Assembly: GCA_022839105.1 (NCBI GenBank)
Contig: JALHDH010000027.1
Span: 1-42,962, forward strand
Direction of reading: 5' to 3'
Origin: a bacterium
GTDB lineage: Bacteria > Vulcanimicrobiota > Xenobia > Xenobiales > Xenobiaceae
DNA length: 42,962 nt
Shown one piece after another: positions 24,830 through 33,360 of the stretch; the first letter of the stretch is position 1; each line of letters begins with the position of its first letter. The position numbers and the translations under genes were made by a program. The notes below the pieces were generated by a model. The model worked only from the letters and a program-made list of their open reading frames with translations. It did no database searches and had not been told where the DNA came from.

Positions 24830-26011
24830 CTACCTCTGCCCGATCTGCCCGTCCGCCGTGGAATCCTGTTCTTCTTCCGAGCGGCCCAATTGTTCCAGGG
24901 CGACCTGGACCACCCGCGCGGCCGCCTGAGGTCTTCCCAACCCGGAACTGGCCTGAGCCATGCCCAGGAGTCGGTCGGGGTGGCTGAACAGTTCCGCCAC
25001 CGCCTCCTGAAGGCCTTCCTGGATCTGCTCGTCCGCCAGGACCAGAGCCGCCCCCCGTTCGGCCAGGACCGCAGCGTTGTGATCCTGGTGACGCTCCGCC
25101 GCGAAGGGATAGGGGACCAGGATCGCGGGCAGGCCGCGCGCGGTGATCTCGGCCAGGGTGGTGGCTCCCGCCCGACAGACGACCAGATCGGCCGCAGCGT
25201 AAAGCCCGGCGATATCCTCCTGGTAGCCGAAGGCCCGGTAGTCCAGGTTTCCTCCCGTGAGGCCCTCCGTCCGGCAGAGCACCTCGTCGAGGTGCCTGGG
25301 TCCGGTCAGGTGCAGGACCGTCCAGTCCTGCTCGCGCCAACCCGGCAGGGCCTGGATGACGGCACGGTTCAGGCTGGCCGCGCCCTGGCTGGCTCCGGTC
25401 ACCAGGAGACAGGGTCGCCCCTGGGGCAGGCCCAGGGCCTCCCGGGCCTGGGCCCGATCCCGGGTCAGGATCTCCTCTCGGATCGGGTTGCCGGTGACCT
25501 CGATCCGGTCTTCGGGAAGCCCGTCCCGGCAACCGGGAAGGCTCACGCAGATCTTCCTGGCGAAACGCGCCAGGAGACGGATGGCCTTGCCGGGGATCGC
25601 ATTCTGTTCCATGAGGATCGAGGGGATCCGAAGCAGGGCCGCCGCGAGCACCACCGGCACGCAGACGTAGCCTCCGCTCCCCAGGATCAGGTGGGGCCTT
25701 TCCCGGCGCAGCAGCAGCAGGCCCTCCAGAAGACCCCAAGCGGTCTCGAAGACGGCTTTGAGGGCTCCTGGCGCTCCCCCTCCCAGGCCACGCGCGTGGA
25801 CGAAGGCCATGGGGAACCCGTGTCCGGGAACCACCTTTGCGCCCAGTCCGCCCCGTGTTCCCACGAAGAGCACCTGGGCGCCTGCCTCGCGGAAGCGTTC
25901 GGCCACGGCCAGGGCCGGGTACAGGTGTCCCCCGGTTCCCCCTCCCGCCAGAACCACCCGCAGACCCTCTTTCGAATTGCCGCGGGGGACCCGCTCTATG
26001 CCTTCCTGCAT
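24830..26011 (-). CDS. murG: UDP-GlcNAc transferase MurG (lipid II synthase)
   Basis: A membrane-associated GT28 glycosyltransferase, 393 residues. It adds GlcNAc to lipid I to give lipid II. The lipid-binding glycine loop is LAGGGTGGHLYPALA. The second glycine loop is LVTGASQGAASLN, and the donor site shows CRAGATTLAEI and PFAAERHQDHNA. The start is uncertain. ATG 26011 gives an unusual N-terminal extension of about 25 residues before the VVLAGGG strand and has only GGAGAG at a long 13-base distance; a TTG at 26035 is also open. It follows ftsW after a 159-base gap, the widest inside this cluster. Confidence 0.95.
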   Translation of the reverse strand: MQEGIERVPRGNSKEGLRVVLAGGGTGGHLYPALAVAERFREAGAQVLFVGTRGGLGAKVVPGHGFPMAFVHARGLGGGAPGALKAVFETAWGLLEGLLLLRRERPHLILGSGGYVCVPVVLAAALLRIPSILMEQNAIPGKAIRLLARFARKICVSLPGCRDGLPEDRIEVTGNPIREEILTRDRAQAREALGLPQGRPCLLVTGASQGAASLNRAVIQALPGWREQDWTVLHLTGPRHLDEVLCRTEGLTGGNLDYRAFGYQEDIAGLYAAADLVVCRAGATTLAEITARGLPAILVPYPFAAERHQDHNAAVLAERGAALVLADEQIQEGLQEAVAELFSHPDRLLGMAQASSGLGRPQAAARVVQVALEQLGRSEEEQDSTADGQIGQR

Positions 26012-26170
26012 GGTGGTGCCGCGACTCTCCAACAATGCCTCGCCGACCTCCTGGCCGTCACGGGGAAGAGCGTGGCTTCGGTCGAACCCAGGAAAATCCT
26101 GCGGCCCACAAGAGGCGGAAGGCCCGGAATCCAGGAAGCCCTTGCCGCCCCGCCTGAAGGCGTCGGCGCT

Positions 26171-27547
26171 TCAAGAGTCAAGATTTCGGACCCGCTTGTG
26201 GTGGCGGCGCAGTCGTTCCCGTTCGGCCCGGGCCGCGGGGTGGAAGGGCAGGCGATGGGTCAGGCGCGGCTCCACGACGGGCTGGGGCAGCCCCGAGCGA
26301 GGCCTCTCGTGACGGGCCTGGGCCACCGAGGCTTCCCATTCTCCGGTCGAGACCAGCCGAATCTGCTCCTCGTCGGAGGTCGCCAGGGTCGACCCCCGCC
26401 TCATGCGGCGCTGCGACCTTCCCTCCCGGTTCCGGGACAGGGAGTGCCTGCTGGTGTGGTCGGCGATATTGAGCAGGATGCCCATGCCCAGCAGGGTGGC
26501 CACCAGGGAACTGCCCCCGTACGAGAGGAACGGCAGCGGAATCCCCGTGCTGGGGATGCTGCTGGTGACGACCCCGATGTTGATCAAGGCCTGGATGAAC
26601 ACCTGGAAGGTGATCCCCACCGCCACGAGCGACAGGAAGGGCCGCCGACAGTTCACGGCCAGACGAAAGCCGCAGTACCCCAGCACGCAGAAGAGCAAGA
26701 AGAGCCCCAGGGCCCCGACGAACCCCATCTCCTCGCTGTAGATCGCAAAGATGAAGTCGGTGTGCTGCTCGGGCAGATAGTTGAACTTCTGATGCGAGAA
26801 CCCGAACCCACGCCCCCAGAGTCCGCCCGAGGCTACGGCCATCAGGGAGTTGCACAACTGGTACCCGTCCTTCAGGGGGTCGGCAAAGGGGTCCAGGAAG
26901 ACCTTCCAGCGATCGATCCGGTAGGGTTTGGCCAGAGTCATGCCTACGATAGCGAGAAGTCCGGCCAGCCCCATGAAGCGCAGGTGGCGCCAACTGGTCC
27001 CGACCGCACACAACATGGCCATCGTGGTGGCCACGACCACCAGGGCCGTGCTCAGGTCGGGCTCTCTTTCGATCAGGCCGGCGACCAGGAGGGCGACGAG
27101 CCAGGACGGGGCGATGGCCAACGCCGAATCGGCGCGGTTCCTGTGGCGAGCCAGGTAGTCCGCCAGATAGAAGATCACCGCCAGCTTGGCGAACTCCGCA
27201 ACCTGGATCTGGATCGGCCCCAGGACGAACCAACGGCGAGCCCCGTTGATCTCCGTGCCCAGGACCAACACCGCGCCCAGCAGCAGGATCGTCAGGAACA
27301 TCGTGGGGAGGCTCAGGAGCGTCTGATAGCGCAGCAGATCGATCCGGCGGACCGCGAACATGGCCACGAGTCCCACGCCCAGGGCGAACAACTGCCGATT
27401 GAAGAAGTACAGGGGATCGCGATTGAAATCGCTGGTGGAGGCGGTCATGACGACGGAGGCGGAAAAGACCGTCAGCACCCCCAGGATGCTGAGGATGACG
27501 GTGACCCAGAGGATGGGTCGCCCCAAGGAATCACGCAGGGGTTTCAC
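26171..27547 (-). CDS. ftsW: Septal peptidoglycan polymerase FtsW
   Basis: A SEDS-family glycosyltransferase with about ten TM helices, 458 residues. It polymerises lipid II at the septum together with FtsI. Family motifs are visible: NGARRWF near residue 103, QVAEFAKLA, then REPDLSTA, and STGIPLPFLSYGGSS. GTG 27547 has GGAGGGCG upstream. The cytoplasmic tail after the last helix is long (about 85 residues), Arg-rich and without recognisable motif. The gene sits between murD and murG as in most dcw clusters, encoded apart from its partner transpeptidase FtsI by five genes. Confidence 0.95.
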   Translation of the reverse strand: MKPLRDSLGRPILWVTVILSILGVLTVFSASVVMTASTSDFNRDPLYFFNRQLFALGVGLVAMFAVRRIDLLRYQTLLSLPTMFLTILLLGAVLVLGTEINGARRWFVLGPIQIQVAEFAKLAVIFYLADYLARHRNRADSALAIAPSWLVALLVAGLIEREPDLSTALVVVATTMAMLCAVGTSWRHLRFMGLAGLLAIVGMTLAKPYRIDRWKVFLDPFADPLKDGYQLCNSLMAVASGGLWGRGFGFSHQKFNYLPEQHTDFIFAIYSEEMGFVGALGLFLLFCVLGYCGFRLAVNCRRPFLSLVAVGITFQVFIQALINIGVVTSSIPSTGIPLPFLSYGGSSLVATLLGMGILLNIADHTSRHSLSRNREGRSQRRMRRGSTLATSDEEQIRLVSTGEWEASVAQARHERPRSGLPQPVVEPRLTHRLPFHPAARAERERLRRHHKRVRNLDS

Positions 27548-27618
27548 GTCGTCGCGCCCTCCGTTGGATCGCCCTCCCTCGGACCCGTCTCCGGATCGAG
27601 AGGTCGTCCCTGAAAGGA

Positions 27619-29043
27619 TCAGCCAGCAGTGCCAGGAGGACCCTCAGCCAGGCGTCGGACCGCCAGAGCGAAGAGCCTTCCCCGTTCCTCGGCGTTGCGG
27701 AACATGTCGAAGCTCGCACAGGCTGGCGACAACAAGACCACGTCTCCGGGTTGAGCAATTTTCCATGCTGCCTCGACGGCTTCCTGCAGGGAGGCGCACG
27801 AGATGATGTCGGTCATCCCCGCAGCCCGGGCGCTTTCCGCCAGGCGACCGGCAGCCTCGCCCAGGACCAGCAGGGTGCGCGCGCGCCGGGCGATGCAACG
27901 GCCCAGTTCGGAGAAGTCGGTCCCCTTGTCCTTGCCTCCGGCGATGAGGTGGACGGGTGAGGAATAGGACTCCAGGGCGGCCTGGACCGAGCCGGGATTG
28001 GTTCCCTTGGAATCGTCGACGAAGAGGACCCCGCCGGGACGGCCCACCTCCTCCATCCGGTGATGCAGGGGGCGGTGGGACTCCAGGGCGGCGCGCATGG
28101 CCGCGATGGGAACCCCCAGCCAGCGGGCCACCGCCACCGCGGCCAGGCTGTTCGCCAGGTTATGGGGCCCGGGAAGCCCTGGGAAATCCCAGTCCAAGAG
28201 CCGCTCAACCCCATCGGGCCCGCGATGCCACAAGGCCCCCTCGGCGTACCAGGTCCCCCGGTGGACGGGCTCGCGGACCGAGAACCTCAGCACCTCGGGA
28301 CATGCCGGAAGGTCAGGGGCAGGGAATCCAGGAAGCCACCCCGGCAGGGTCCGGGATTCCAGGAGGCGGGCCAGCCGGTCCGCCTGGGGGTCATCCCAGG
28401 AGATCACGGCCAGATCCCCGGGCCCCTGCCGGGCGAAGAGACGCGCCTTGGCGGCGAAGTATTCCTCCAGGTCGGGGTGGCGATCCAGGTGGTCTGGAGT
28501 CAGGTTCGTCAAGACCGCAACCCGGGGGCGGAACCCGTGCACCGTCTCCAACTGGAAGCTGGAGACCTCGGCGACCACGAAGCCGCCCGGAGGCGCCTGG
28601 GCCACCTCCCCGACGAGCGGGTTGCCGATATTGCCGGCCAGAATCGAAGACTCCCCGAGCATCCGATGGATCAGGGTGGCCGTCGTGGACTTGCCGTTGG
28701 TGCCCGTGACCGCGATGAAGGGCACCTGCGAAAGCCTCCAGGCGATCTCCACCTCGCCCATCACGGGGAGCCCCCGTCTGAGAGCCTCCTGGACCAGCGG
28801 ATGATGCACCGGGACGCCAGGGCTCAAGACCAGCAGGTCTCGGCGAAGGACCTCCTCGGAATGTCCCCCCAGATCCAGATCGACCGGCAGGTCGCCCAGT
28901 TCCTCGAGGGCCGGAAGGAGCTCCTGTCGGGTGCGGCTGTCGCTGAGCAGGACCCGGGCGCCCCGCCCGGAGAGCTCCCGGGCCAGGGCCAGCCCGCTGC
29001 GTCCCATTCCCAGCACGGCGACCCGGGTGCCTGCGAGGTTCAC
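27619..29043 (-). CDS. murD: UDP-MurNAc-L-alanine--D-glutamate ligase MurD
   Basis: A cytoplasmic Mur ligase of 474 residues, adding D-Glu to UDP-MurNAc-L-Ala. The N-terminal domain shows AVLGMGRSGLALA, the ATP loop GTNGKSTTA, and later NLTPDHLDRH, GPHNLANSLAA, FVDDSKGTNP and GGKDKG. All are MurD hallmarks. The C-terminus has LLSPACASFDMFRN, typical of MurD. The GTG start overlaps the mraY stop as GTGA. The gap to ftsW downstream is 71 bases. Confidence 0.97.
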   Translation of the reverse strand: MNLAGTRVAVLGMGRSGLALARELSGRGARVLLSDSRTRQELLPALEELGDLPVDLDLGGHSEEVLRRDLLVLSPGVPVHHPLVQEALRRGLPVMGEVEIAWRLSQVPFIAVTGTNGKSTTATLIHRMLGESSILAGNIGNPLVGEVAQAPPGGFVVAEVSSFQLETVHGFRPRVAVLTNLTPDHLDRHPDLEEYFAAKARLFARQGPGDLAVISWDDPQADRLARLLESRTLPGWLPGFPAPDLPACPEVLRFSVREPVHRGTWYAEGALWHRGPDGVERLLDWDFPGLPGPHNLANSLAAVAVARWLGVPIAAMRAALESHRPLHHRMEEVGRPGGVLFVDDSKGTNPGSVQAALESYSSPVHLIAGGKDKGTDFSELGRCIARRARTLLVLGEAAGRLAESARAAGMTDIISCASLQEAVEAAWKIAQPGDVVLLSPACASFDMFRNAEERGRLFALAVRRLAEGPPGTAG

Positions 29044-30017
29044 GGAACCCCTCCCAGATGGACCAGCAGGCCGGCCACCGCCAGGACCACGCCGATCAGG
29101 ATGAAGCGGAGGGTGACCTGGACTTCATGCAGCCCCCCCAGTTCGAAGTGATGGTGCAAGGGACTCATGCGGAAGATGCGGCGCCCTTTGGTGGCCTTGA
29201 ACCAGGCCACCTGCAGGATGACCGAGGCGGCCTCCGCCACGAACACCCCCCCGATCAGGACGAGCAGGAACTCCGAGCCGGTCAACAGGGCCAGGGCAGC
29301 CAGGGCCGCGCCCAGCCCCAGGGAGCCGGTGTCCCCCATGAAGACGCGAGCCGGAAAACAGTTGAACCACAGGAAGCCCAGGCTGGCTCCGGCCATGCCG
29401 ACAGCCCCCACGGCCAGGTCGGGATGCCCCGAAGTGGCAGCCACCGCGCCGAAGGCCAGCAGGGCGATGGCGCTGGTCCCCCCCGCCAGGCCATCCAGGC
29501 CGTCGGTCAGGTTCACGGCGTTCATGGTGGCGCAGGTGACCCCCAGCGCCGCCAGCCACACCAGCCAGGCCCCGGCCACGAAGCCGAGAACGGGGAAGAC
29601 GATCCCGGGTTCAGGACGGGTGGCCACGAGCCAGCCGCCCAGGGCCAGTCCCAGGAGGCCCTGCGCCAGGAGTTTGTCCCGCGCCCGCAGGCCCAGGTTC
29701 CGCCTCTTGAGCACCTTGTTGAGATCATCCACCATGCCCAGGGCGGCTCCCACCAGGACGACCAGGCGGAAGACCAGCAGGTCCCAGGAGGGTTCGCTCC
29801 ACCACAAGCCGGCCAGAAGTCCGGCGGCAAGCAGGACCACGCCCCCCATGGTGGGCGTGCCGGCCTTGAGCTGGTGCTCGCGAGGGCCTTCCGCGCGGAT
29901 CACCTGCCCCCAGCCATGATTCCGGGCCCAGCCGAGATAGACCGGCATGCCCGCGACGCTCAGGCCGATCCCCAGGAGACCTGCGCAGGCGGCTTCCCGC
30001 CAGGGAAGATCGGTCAA
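29040..30017 (-). CDS. mraY: Phospho-MurNAc-pentapeptide transferase MraY
   Basis: An integral membrane enzyme of 325 residues with about ten TM helices. It makes lipid I from UDP-MurNAc-pentapeptide and undecaprenyl phosphate. Conserved motifs: PTMGG near residue 55, the Asp pair in MVDDLNK, NAVNLTDGLDGLAGG, FMGDTGSLGLG, and SPLHHHFEL on the cytoplasmic loop. The last is specific for MraY and absent from the WecA-like protein at 391-1461. The start is TTG, overlapping the murF stop as TTGA. At 325 residues it is shorter than the 360 of E. coli, as in Gram-positive and many other bacteria. Confidence 0.97.
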   Translation of the reverse strand: MTDLPWREAACAGLLGIGLSVAGMPVYLGWARNHGWGQVIRAEGPREHQLKAGTPTMGGVVLLAAGLLAGLWWSEPSWDLLVFRLVVLVGAALGMVDDLNKVLKRRNLGLRARDKLLAQGLLGLALGGWLVATRPEPGIVFPVLGFVAGAWLVWLAALGVTCATMNAVNLTDGLDGLAGGTSAIALLAFGAVAATSGHPDLAVGAVGMAGASLGFLWFNCFPARVFMGDTGSLGLGAALAALALLTGSEFLLVLIGGVFVAEAASVILQVAWFKATKGRRIFRMSPLHHHFELGGLHEVQVTLRFILIGVVLAVAGLLVHLGGVP

Positions 30018-31399
30018 TGCTCTGGCCCTCCTACAAGACGTTCCGCGATCAGGTCCAATCCGATTCCTCGAGAGGCCTTGATCAGCACGGCGTCCCCGGG
30101 GCGGACCTCGGATTTCAGGACGTCCCAGGCCTCCTCGCGCTCCGCCACCCAGTGTACCGTGGGAACGCCTTCCCGGCGAGCGGCCCGGGCCATGGCGCGG
30201 CTACGGGTCCCGACCGCCACCAGCACGGCGACTCCCGCCGCTCCGACGGCCTCTCCCACCTCGCGATGGAAATCCTCCTCGTCGACCCCCAACTCCAGCA
30301 TGTCGCCGAGGACCGCCACCCTCCTGCCCTGGACCCCGGCCAGGATCTCCAAGGCTCCCCTCACCGACGAAGGGGCCGCGTTGTAGGAATCATTGAGCAG
30401 CGTCGTCCCGTCCGGCAGGTGGAGGACCTCGGTCCGCAACCCGGAAGGGCGGAAGCCGGCCAGGGGCTCGGCGACCTCCTCACAGGTCAGTCCGAATTCC
30501 CGGGCCGCCGCCAGGGCCGCCAGGAGATTGGAGACGTTGTGCCGTCCCGGCAACCCGAAGCGGAGCCTCGAGATCCCCTCGGGATGGCGGATCTCGACAT
30601 CGCACCCTTCCAGGCCCAGGGGGTGGATCCGGAGGGCCGTCCAGTCCGCGGGCCCTTCACCCGAAAAGGTCAGCACCCGGCCGCGCACATGGGCGACCAG
30701 GCGCTCGAAGAAGGGGCAATGGCGAGGGAGGATGGCCAGGCTCGAAACCGGCATCTCGTCGAGAAGCTCGGCTTTGGCATCCGCGATGGCTTCCCGTGAG
30801 CCCAGGAACTCCAGATGGGATTCTCCGATATGGGTGAGGATCCCCACCCGGGCCTCGGCCAGCCGGGCCAGCTCGCGGATCTGCCCGGGACCGCGCATGG
30901 CCATCTCCAGCACGATCAGCTCGTGCCCGGAATGCAGTTCCAGGAGGGTCCGGGGCACCCCCACCTCGTTGTTGAAGTTCAAACGGGTGCAGTGGACCCG
31001 AAAGCGCGATCGGAGCAGGCAGGCCAGCAGATCCTTGGTCGTGGTCTTCCCCACCGAGCCGGTCACCGCCACCACCGGGATTCCCAGGCGGCGCAGGTTC
31101 TCCCGACCCAGGGCCTGATAGGCCTCCAGGCCATCGCGGACCCGGATCAGACGCTCCTCGGGGATCCCGTCGGGAGCGTCCTGACGCGCCCACAACGCGC
31201 CGGCCGCGCCCCGCGCCAGGGCCTGGGCCACGAATTCGTGGCCGTCAAAGCGCTCGCCTCGCAAGGGGACGAACAGGGCCCCCGGGGCGATCTCGCGGGT
31301 ATCGCTGCAGATGGCGGAGAAAAGCAGGTCCTCCGACCAACCATGACCGGGGACCCCTCCGGTGGCCCGGAGGACCTCTTCAGAAGACCAGGTGTTCAC
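30014..31399 (-). CDS. murF: UDP-MurNAc-tripeptide--D-Ala-D-Ala ligase MurF
   Basis: A cytoplasmic Mur ligase of 461 residues which adds D-Ala-D-Ala to the UDP-MurNAc-tripeptide. The N-terminal domain shows CSDTREIAPGALFVPLRGERFDGHEF. The ATP site is VTGSVGKTTTKDLL, followed by NFNNEVGVPRTLL, the MurF-specific signature. Downstream are GRHNVSNLLAA and LNDSYNAAPSS. The start is GTG at 31399, five bases after the murE stop, with no clear ribosome site, so coupling to murE is likely. It overlaps mraY by four bases. Confidence 0.97.
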   Translation of the reverse strand: MNTWSSEEVLRATGGVPGHGWSEDLLFSAICSDTREIAPGALFVPLRGERFDGHEFVAQALARGAAGALWARQDAPDGIPEERLIRVRDGLEAYQALGRENLRRLGIPVVAVTGSVGKTTTKDLLACLLRSRFRVHCTRLNFNNEVGVPRTLLELHSGHELIVLEMAMRGPGQIRELARLAEARVGILTHIGESHLEFLGSREAIADAKAELLDEMPVSSLAILPRHCPFFERLVAHVRGRVLTFSGEGPADWTALRIHPLGLEGCDVEIRHPEGISRLRFGLPGRHNVSNLLAALAAAREFGLTCEEVAEPLAGFRPSGLRTEVLHLPDGTTLLNDSYNAAPSSVRGALEILAGVQGRRVAVLGDMLELGVDEEDFHREVGEAVGAAGVAVLVAVGTRSRAMARAARREGVPTVHWVAEREEAWDVLKSEVRPGDAVLIKASRGIGLDLIAERLVGGPEH

Positions 31400-31404
31400 G
31401 AGTT

Positions 31405-32982
31405 TCAGCCTGGGAGGCCGACGGCGATCTCGGCTTCGTTCCGGACCCGACGCAGATCCCAGCGGACCACGGGACGCATCCCCGGAGGGCGTTCAGCCCG
31501 CCGGAAAGGGCGGGAACGGATGGCCTCGAGGGCGCATTCGACGTCATCGAAGCGAACCGTGTGGTCTCGGAAGATCTGGGTCTTCTCATGGCCCTTTCCG
31601 GCCACGACGACCGTGTCGCCAGGGCGGGCAGCGTGGATGGCGTGGCGGATGGCCTCGGCCCGGTCCGCCAGGATCTCGACATGGGCCGCCCCACGACGGG
31701 CCCCTTCCCGGATCTGCTCCAGAATGGCCTGGGGGTCCTCGGTTCGGGGATTGTCGGTCGTCAGGATCAACCGGTCGGCCATCGTGGCCCCGATTTCTCC
31801 CATGAGAGGACGCTTGGTCCGGTCCCGGTCCCCGCCGCAGCCGAAGACCGCGGTCAACTGCCCGGAGGTGATGTCGCGAGCCGACCTCAGCAGGCTCTCC
31901 AGGCCATCCGGAGTGTGGGCGTAGTCCACCACGACCGTGAAGTCCTGCCCTTCGCGAACCAGTTGGAAGCGTCCCGGGACCCCCCAGACCGATTCCACCG
32001 CAGACACCACCTGGGCCAGATCCATGCGCAGGGCCAGGCCCACCGAGATGGCCGCCAGCGAATTATGCAGGTTGAAGAGGCCGGAAAGCTGGAGATTCAC
32101 GCGGCTCACGCCCAATGGGGTGATCACGGTATAGGAAAGTCCGTCCGGTCCGGCCTCGATGTCCTCGGCGCGGATATGGGCCTCGGGGCGCGTGCCGTAG
32201 GTTGCGAAGGGAACCCGGGGGTTCTTGATCACCTTCTCGCCGTACGGATCGTCCAGGTTCACCACGGCATAAGGCGTGCAGGGGCGCCGACTGCAGGTCC
32301 CCAGCTTATGGAAGAGGCGAAGCTTGGCCTGGAAGTATTCCTCCATGGAGCCATGGAAGTCCAGGTGGTCCTGGGTCAGGTTCGTGAAGACCGCGATGTC
32401 GTAGGGGATCCCATAGGTCCGATCCAGGGCCAGGGCGTGGGAGGAGACCTCCATGACCACGCTGTCCTGGCCCGAGCCTTCGATCTCGGCGAAGAGGCGG
32501 TGGAGGTCCAGGGATTCCGGGGTCGTGTTGGCCAGACGACGGACCGAATCGCCCACGCGGGCCTCGATGGTGCCGAGCAGGCCCGGAGCATTCCCGCGCG
32601 CCTTGAGCACGGCCTCGACCAGGTAGGAGGTCGTGGTCTTGCCGTTCGTCCCGGTGATGCCGACGGTCAAGAGACGGTCGGCGGGCCGCCCCATCATCTC
32701 GGCAGCCAGGATGGCCATGGCCTGCCGGGAGTCGGAGACGAGGATCCGAGGAACCCCCTCGACTCCCTCGGGCTCCCGTTCCACCACCAGGGCCACGGCC
32801 CCCCGGCGGACGGCGTCGGCCGCGAAGCGATGCCCGTCCGAGCGGAATCCCTCGACGCACACGAAAAGGTCCCCCGGCTGGACCAGCCGGGAGTCATAGG
32901 CCAGATCCCGGACCTGCAGTCCGGGATCCCCTTGAAGCTGAGCCCCGTCCAGGACCCGCACCAGCTCGGCCAGACTCTTCAT
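31405..32982 (-). CDS. murE: UDP-MurNAc-L-Ala-D-Glu--meso-DAP ligase MurE
   Basis: A cytoplasmic Mur ligase of 525 residues adding the third stem residue. ATG 32982 follows GGAGGACGAGCTC and begins MKSLAELVRVLDG, the MurE-type N-terminus. The ATP loop is GITGTNGKTTTSYLV. TTPESLDLHR and DYAHTPDGLE follow. The motif D410-N-P-R413 in TTDNPRTEDP marks meso-diaminopimelate-specific enzymes; lysine-adding relatives differ here. This implies a DAP-type peptidoglycan. A promoter and structured leader lie upstream (33039-33133), so murE and the genes after it can be transcribed apart from ftsI. Confidence 0.96.
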   Translation of the reverse strand: MKSLAELVRVLDGAQLQGDPGLQVRDLAYDSRLVQPGDLFVCVEGFRSDGHRFAADAVRRGAVALVVEREPEGVEGVPRILVSDSRQAMAILAAEMMGRPADRLLTVGITGTNGKTTTSYLVEAVLKARGNAPGLLGTIEARVGDSVRRLANTTPESLDLHRLFAEIEGSGQDSVVMEVSSHALALDRTYGIPYDIAVFTNLTQDHLDFHGSMEEYFQAKLRLFHKLGTCSRRPCTPYAVVNLDDPYGEKVIKNPRVPFATYGTRPEAHIRAEDIEAGPDGLSYTVITPLGVSRVNLQLSGLFNLHNSLAAISVGLALRMDLAQVVSAVESVWGVPGRFQLVREGQDFTVVVDYAHTPDGLESLLRSARDITSGQLTAVFGCGGDRDRTKRPLMGEIGATMADRLILTTDNPRTEDPQAILEQIREGARRGAAHVEILADRAEAIRHAIHAARPGDTVVVAGKGHEKTQIFRDHTVRFDDVECALEAIRSRPFRRAERPPGMRPVVRWDLRRVRNEAEIAVGLPG

Positions 32983-33038
32983 GAGCTCGTCCTCCAAAGT
33001 CCGGGGCTCCACCGGACCGGTCAAAACAAGGCTTGAAA

Positions 33039-33094
33039 CCAGGGGTCCGCTCCCTGGCAGGACCGGCCCCGGACCTCCTGCGAGGCGGGGCCGG
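33039..33094 (-). other. Two stable hairpins in the murE leader
   Basis: In the minus-strand transcript, CCGGCCCCG and CGGGGCCGG (33094-33086 and 33071-33063) form a nine-pair stem. CCTC/GAGG inside extends it. CCAGGG and CCCTGG (33057-33039) form a second stem. They sit between the promoter at 33106-33133 and the murE start, in a leader of about 117 bases. No T tract follows, so attenuation or mRNA stabilisation is only a guess. Confidence 0.5.
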
Positions 33095-33105
33095 ATCAAA
33101 ATCCG

Positions 33106-33133
33106 ACTATAGCACAGGTATGCCTCTTGTAAA
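33106..33133 (-). promoter_or_regulatory. Sigma70-type promoter for murE inside the dcw cluster
   Basis: On the minus strand TTTACA (33133-33128), a 16-base spacer and TATAGT (33111-33106) each match the consensus in five of six positions. The -10 overlaps the stop codon of the small gene at 33107-33310. This AT-rich patch stands out in a very GC-rich region. Confidence 0.65.
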
Positions 33134-33310
33134 GCGACGAAAATCGGGGCCGGGCTTCAGGGTGGTGACCCAGCGGGTGGTGCCTGCAGGGGTCTGTTCC
33201 TGGCGGGTCCCCGGGGCCCTCCTCTGGGGCACCACCATGATCTCGGCGGCGCGCCGGCGGGTGCCGGGAACCTCTTCGAGAATCTTGTCCAGTTCCTTGT
33301 GCTCTTCCAT
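33107..33310 (-). CDS. Unrecognised 67-residue protein between ftsI and murE
   Basis: A small gene not recognised by family. ATG 33310 follows a near-perfect Shine-Dalgarno, AAGGAGGTC, at ideal spacing, one of the strongest in the window. The protein starts with a charged helix (MEEHKELDKILEEV) and is then Arg/Pro/Thr-rich; no signal peptide or TM. The first 52 codons show the high G+C third positions of neighbouring genes; the last 15 do not, because the murE promoter lies there. It begins 50 bases after the ftsI stop in the dcw operon. A soluble cytoplasmic factor or leader-type ORF is possible. No function can be given. Confidence 0.65.
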   Translation of the reverse strand: MEEHKELDKILEEVPGTRRRAAEIMVVPQRRAPGTRQEQTPAGTTRWVTTLKPGPDFRRFTRGIPVL

Positions 33311-33360
33311 GAGGACCTCCTTGCTTGCCCCGAGATGACCCGGGCCACCGTCGGCCACGC

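Noticed and set aside
25996..26181. A 61-codon frame bridging ftsW and murG, overlapping both
   Set aside because: It fits the gap like the two accepted small genes, but it has a TTG start without a ribosome site, and its third-position GC (about two thirds) is below that of neighbours. Conservation in relatives would revive it.
24815..27613. A 932-codon rightward open frame antisense to ftsW, murG and part of murC
   Set aside because: Same reasoning: no motif, no ribosome site, and the opposite strand codes for conserved Mur/Fts proteins.
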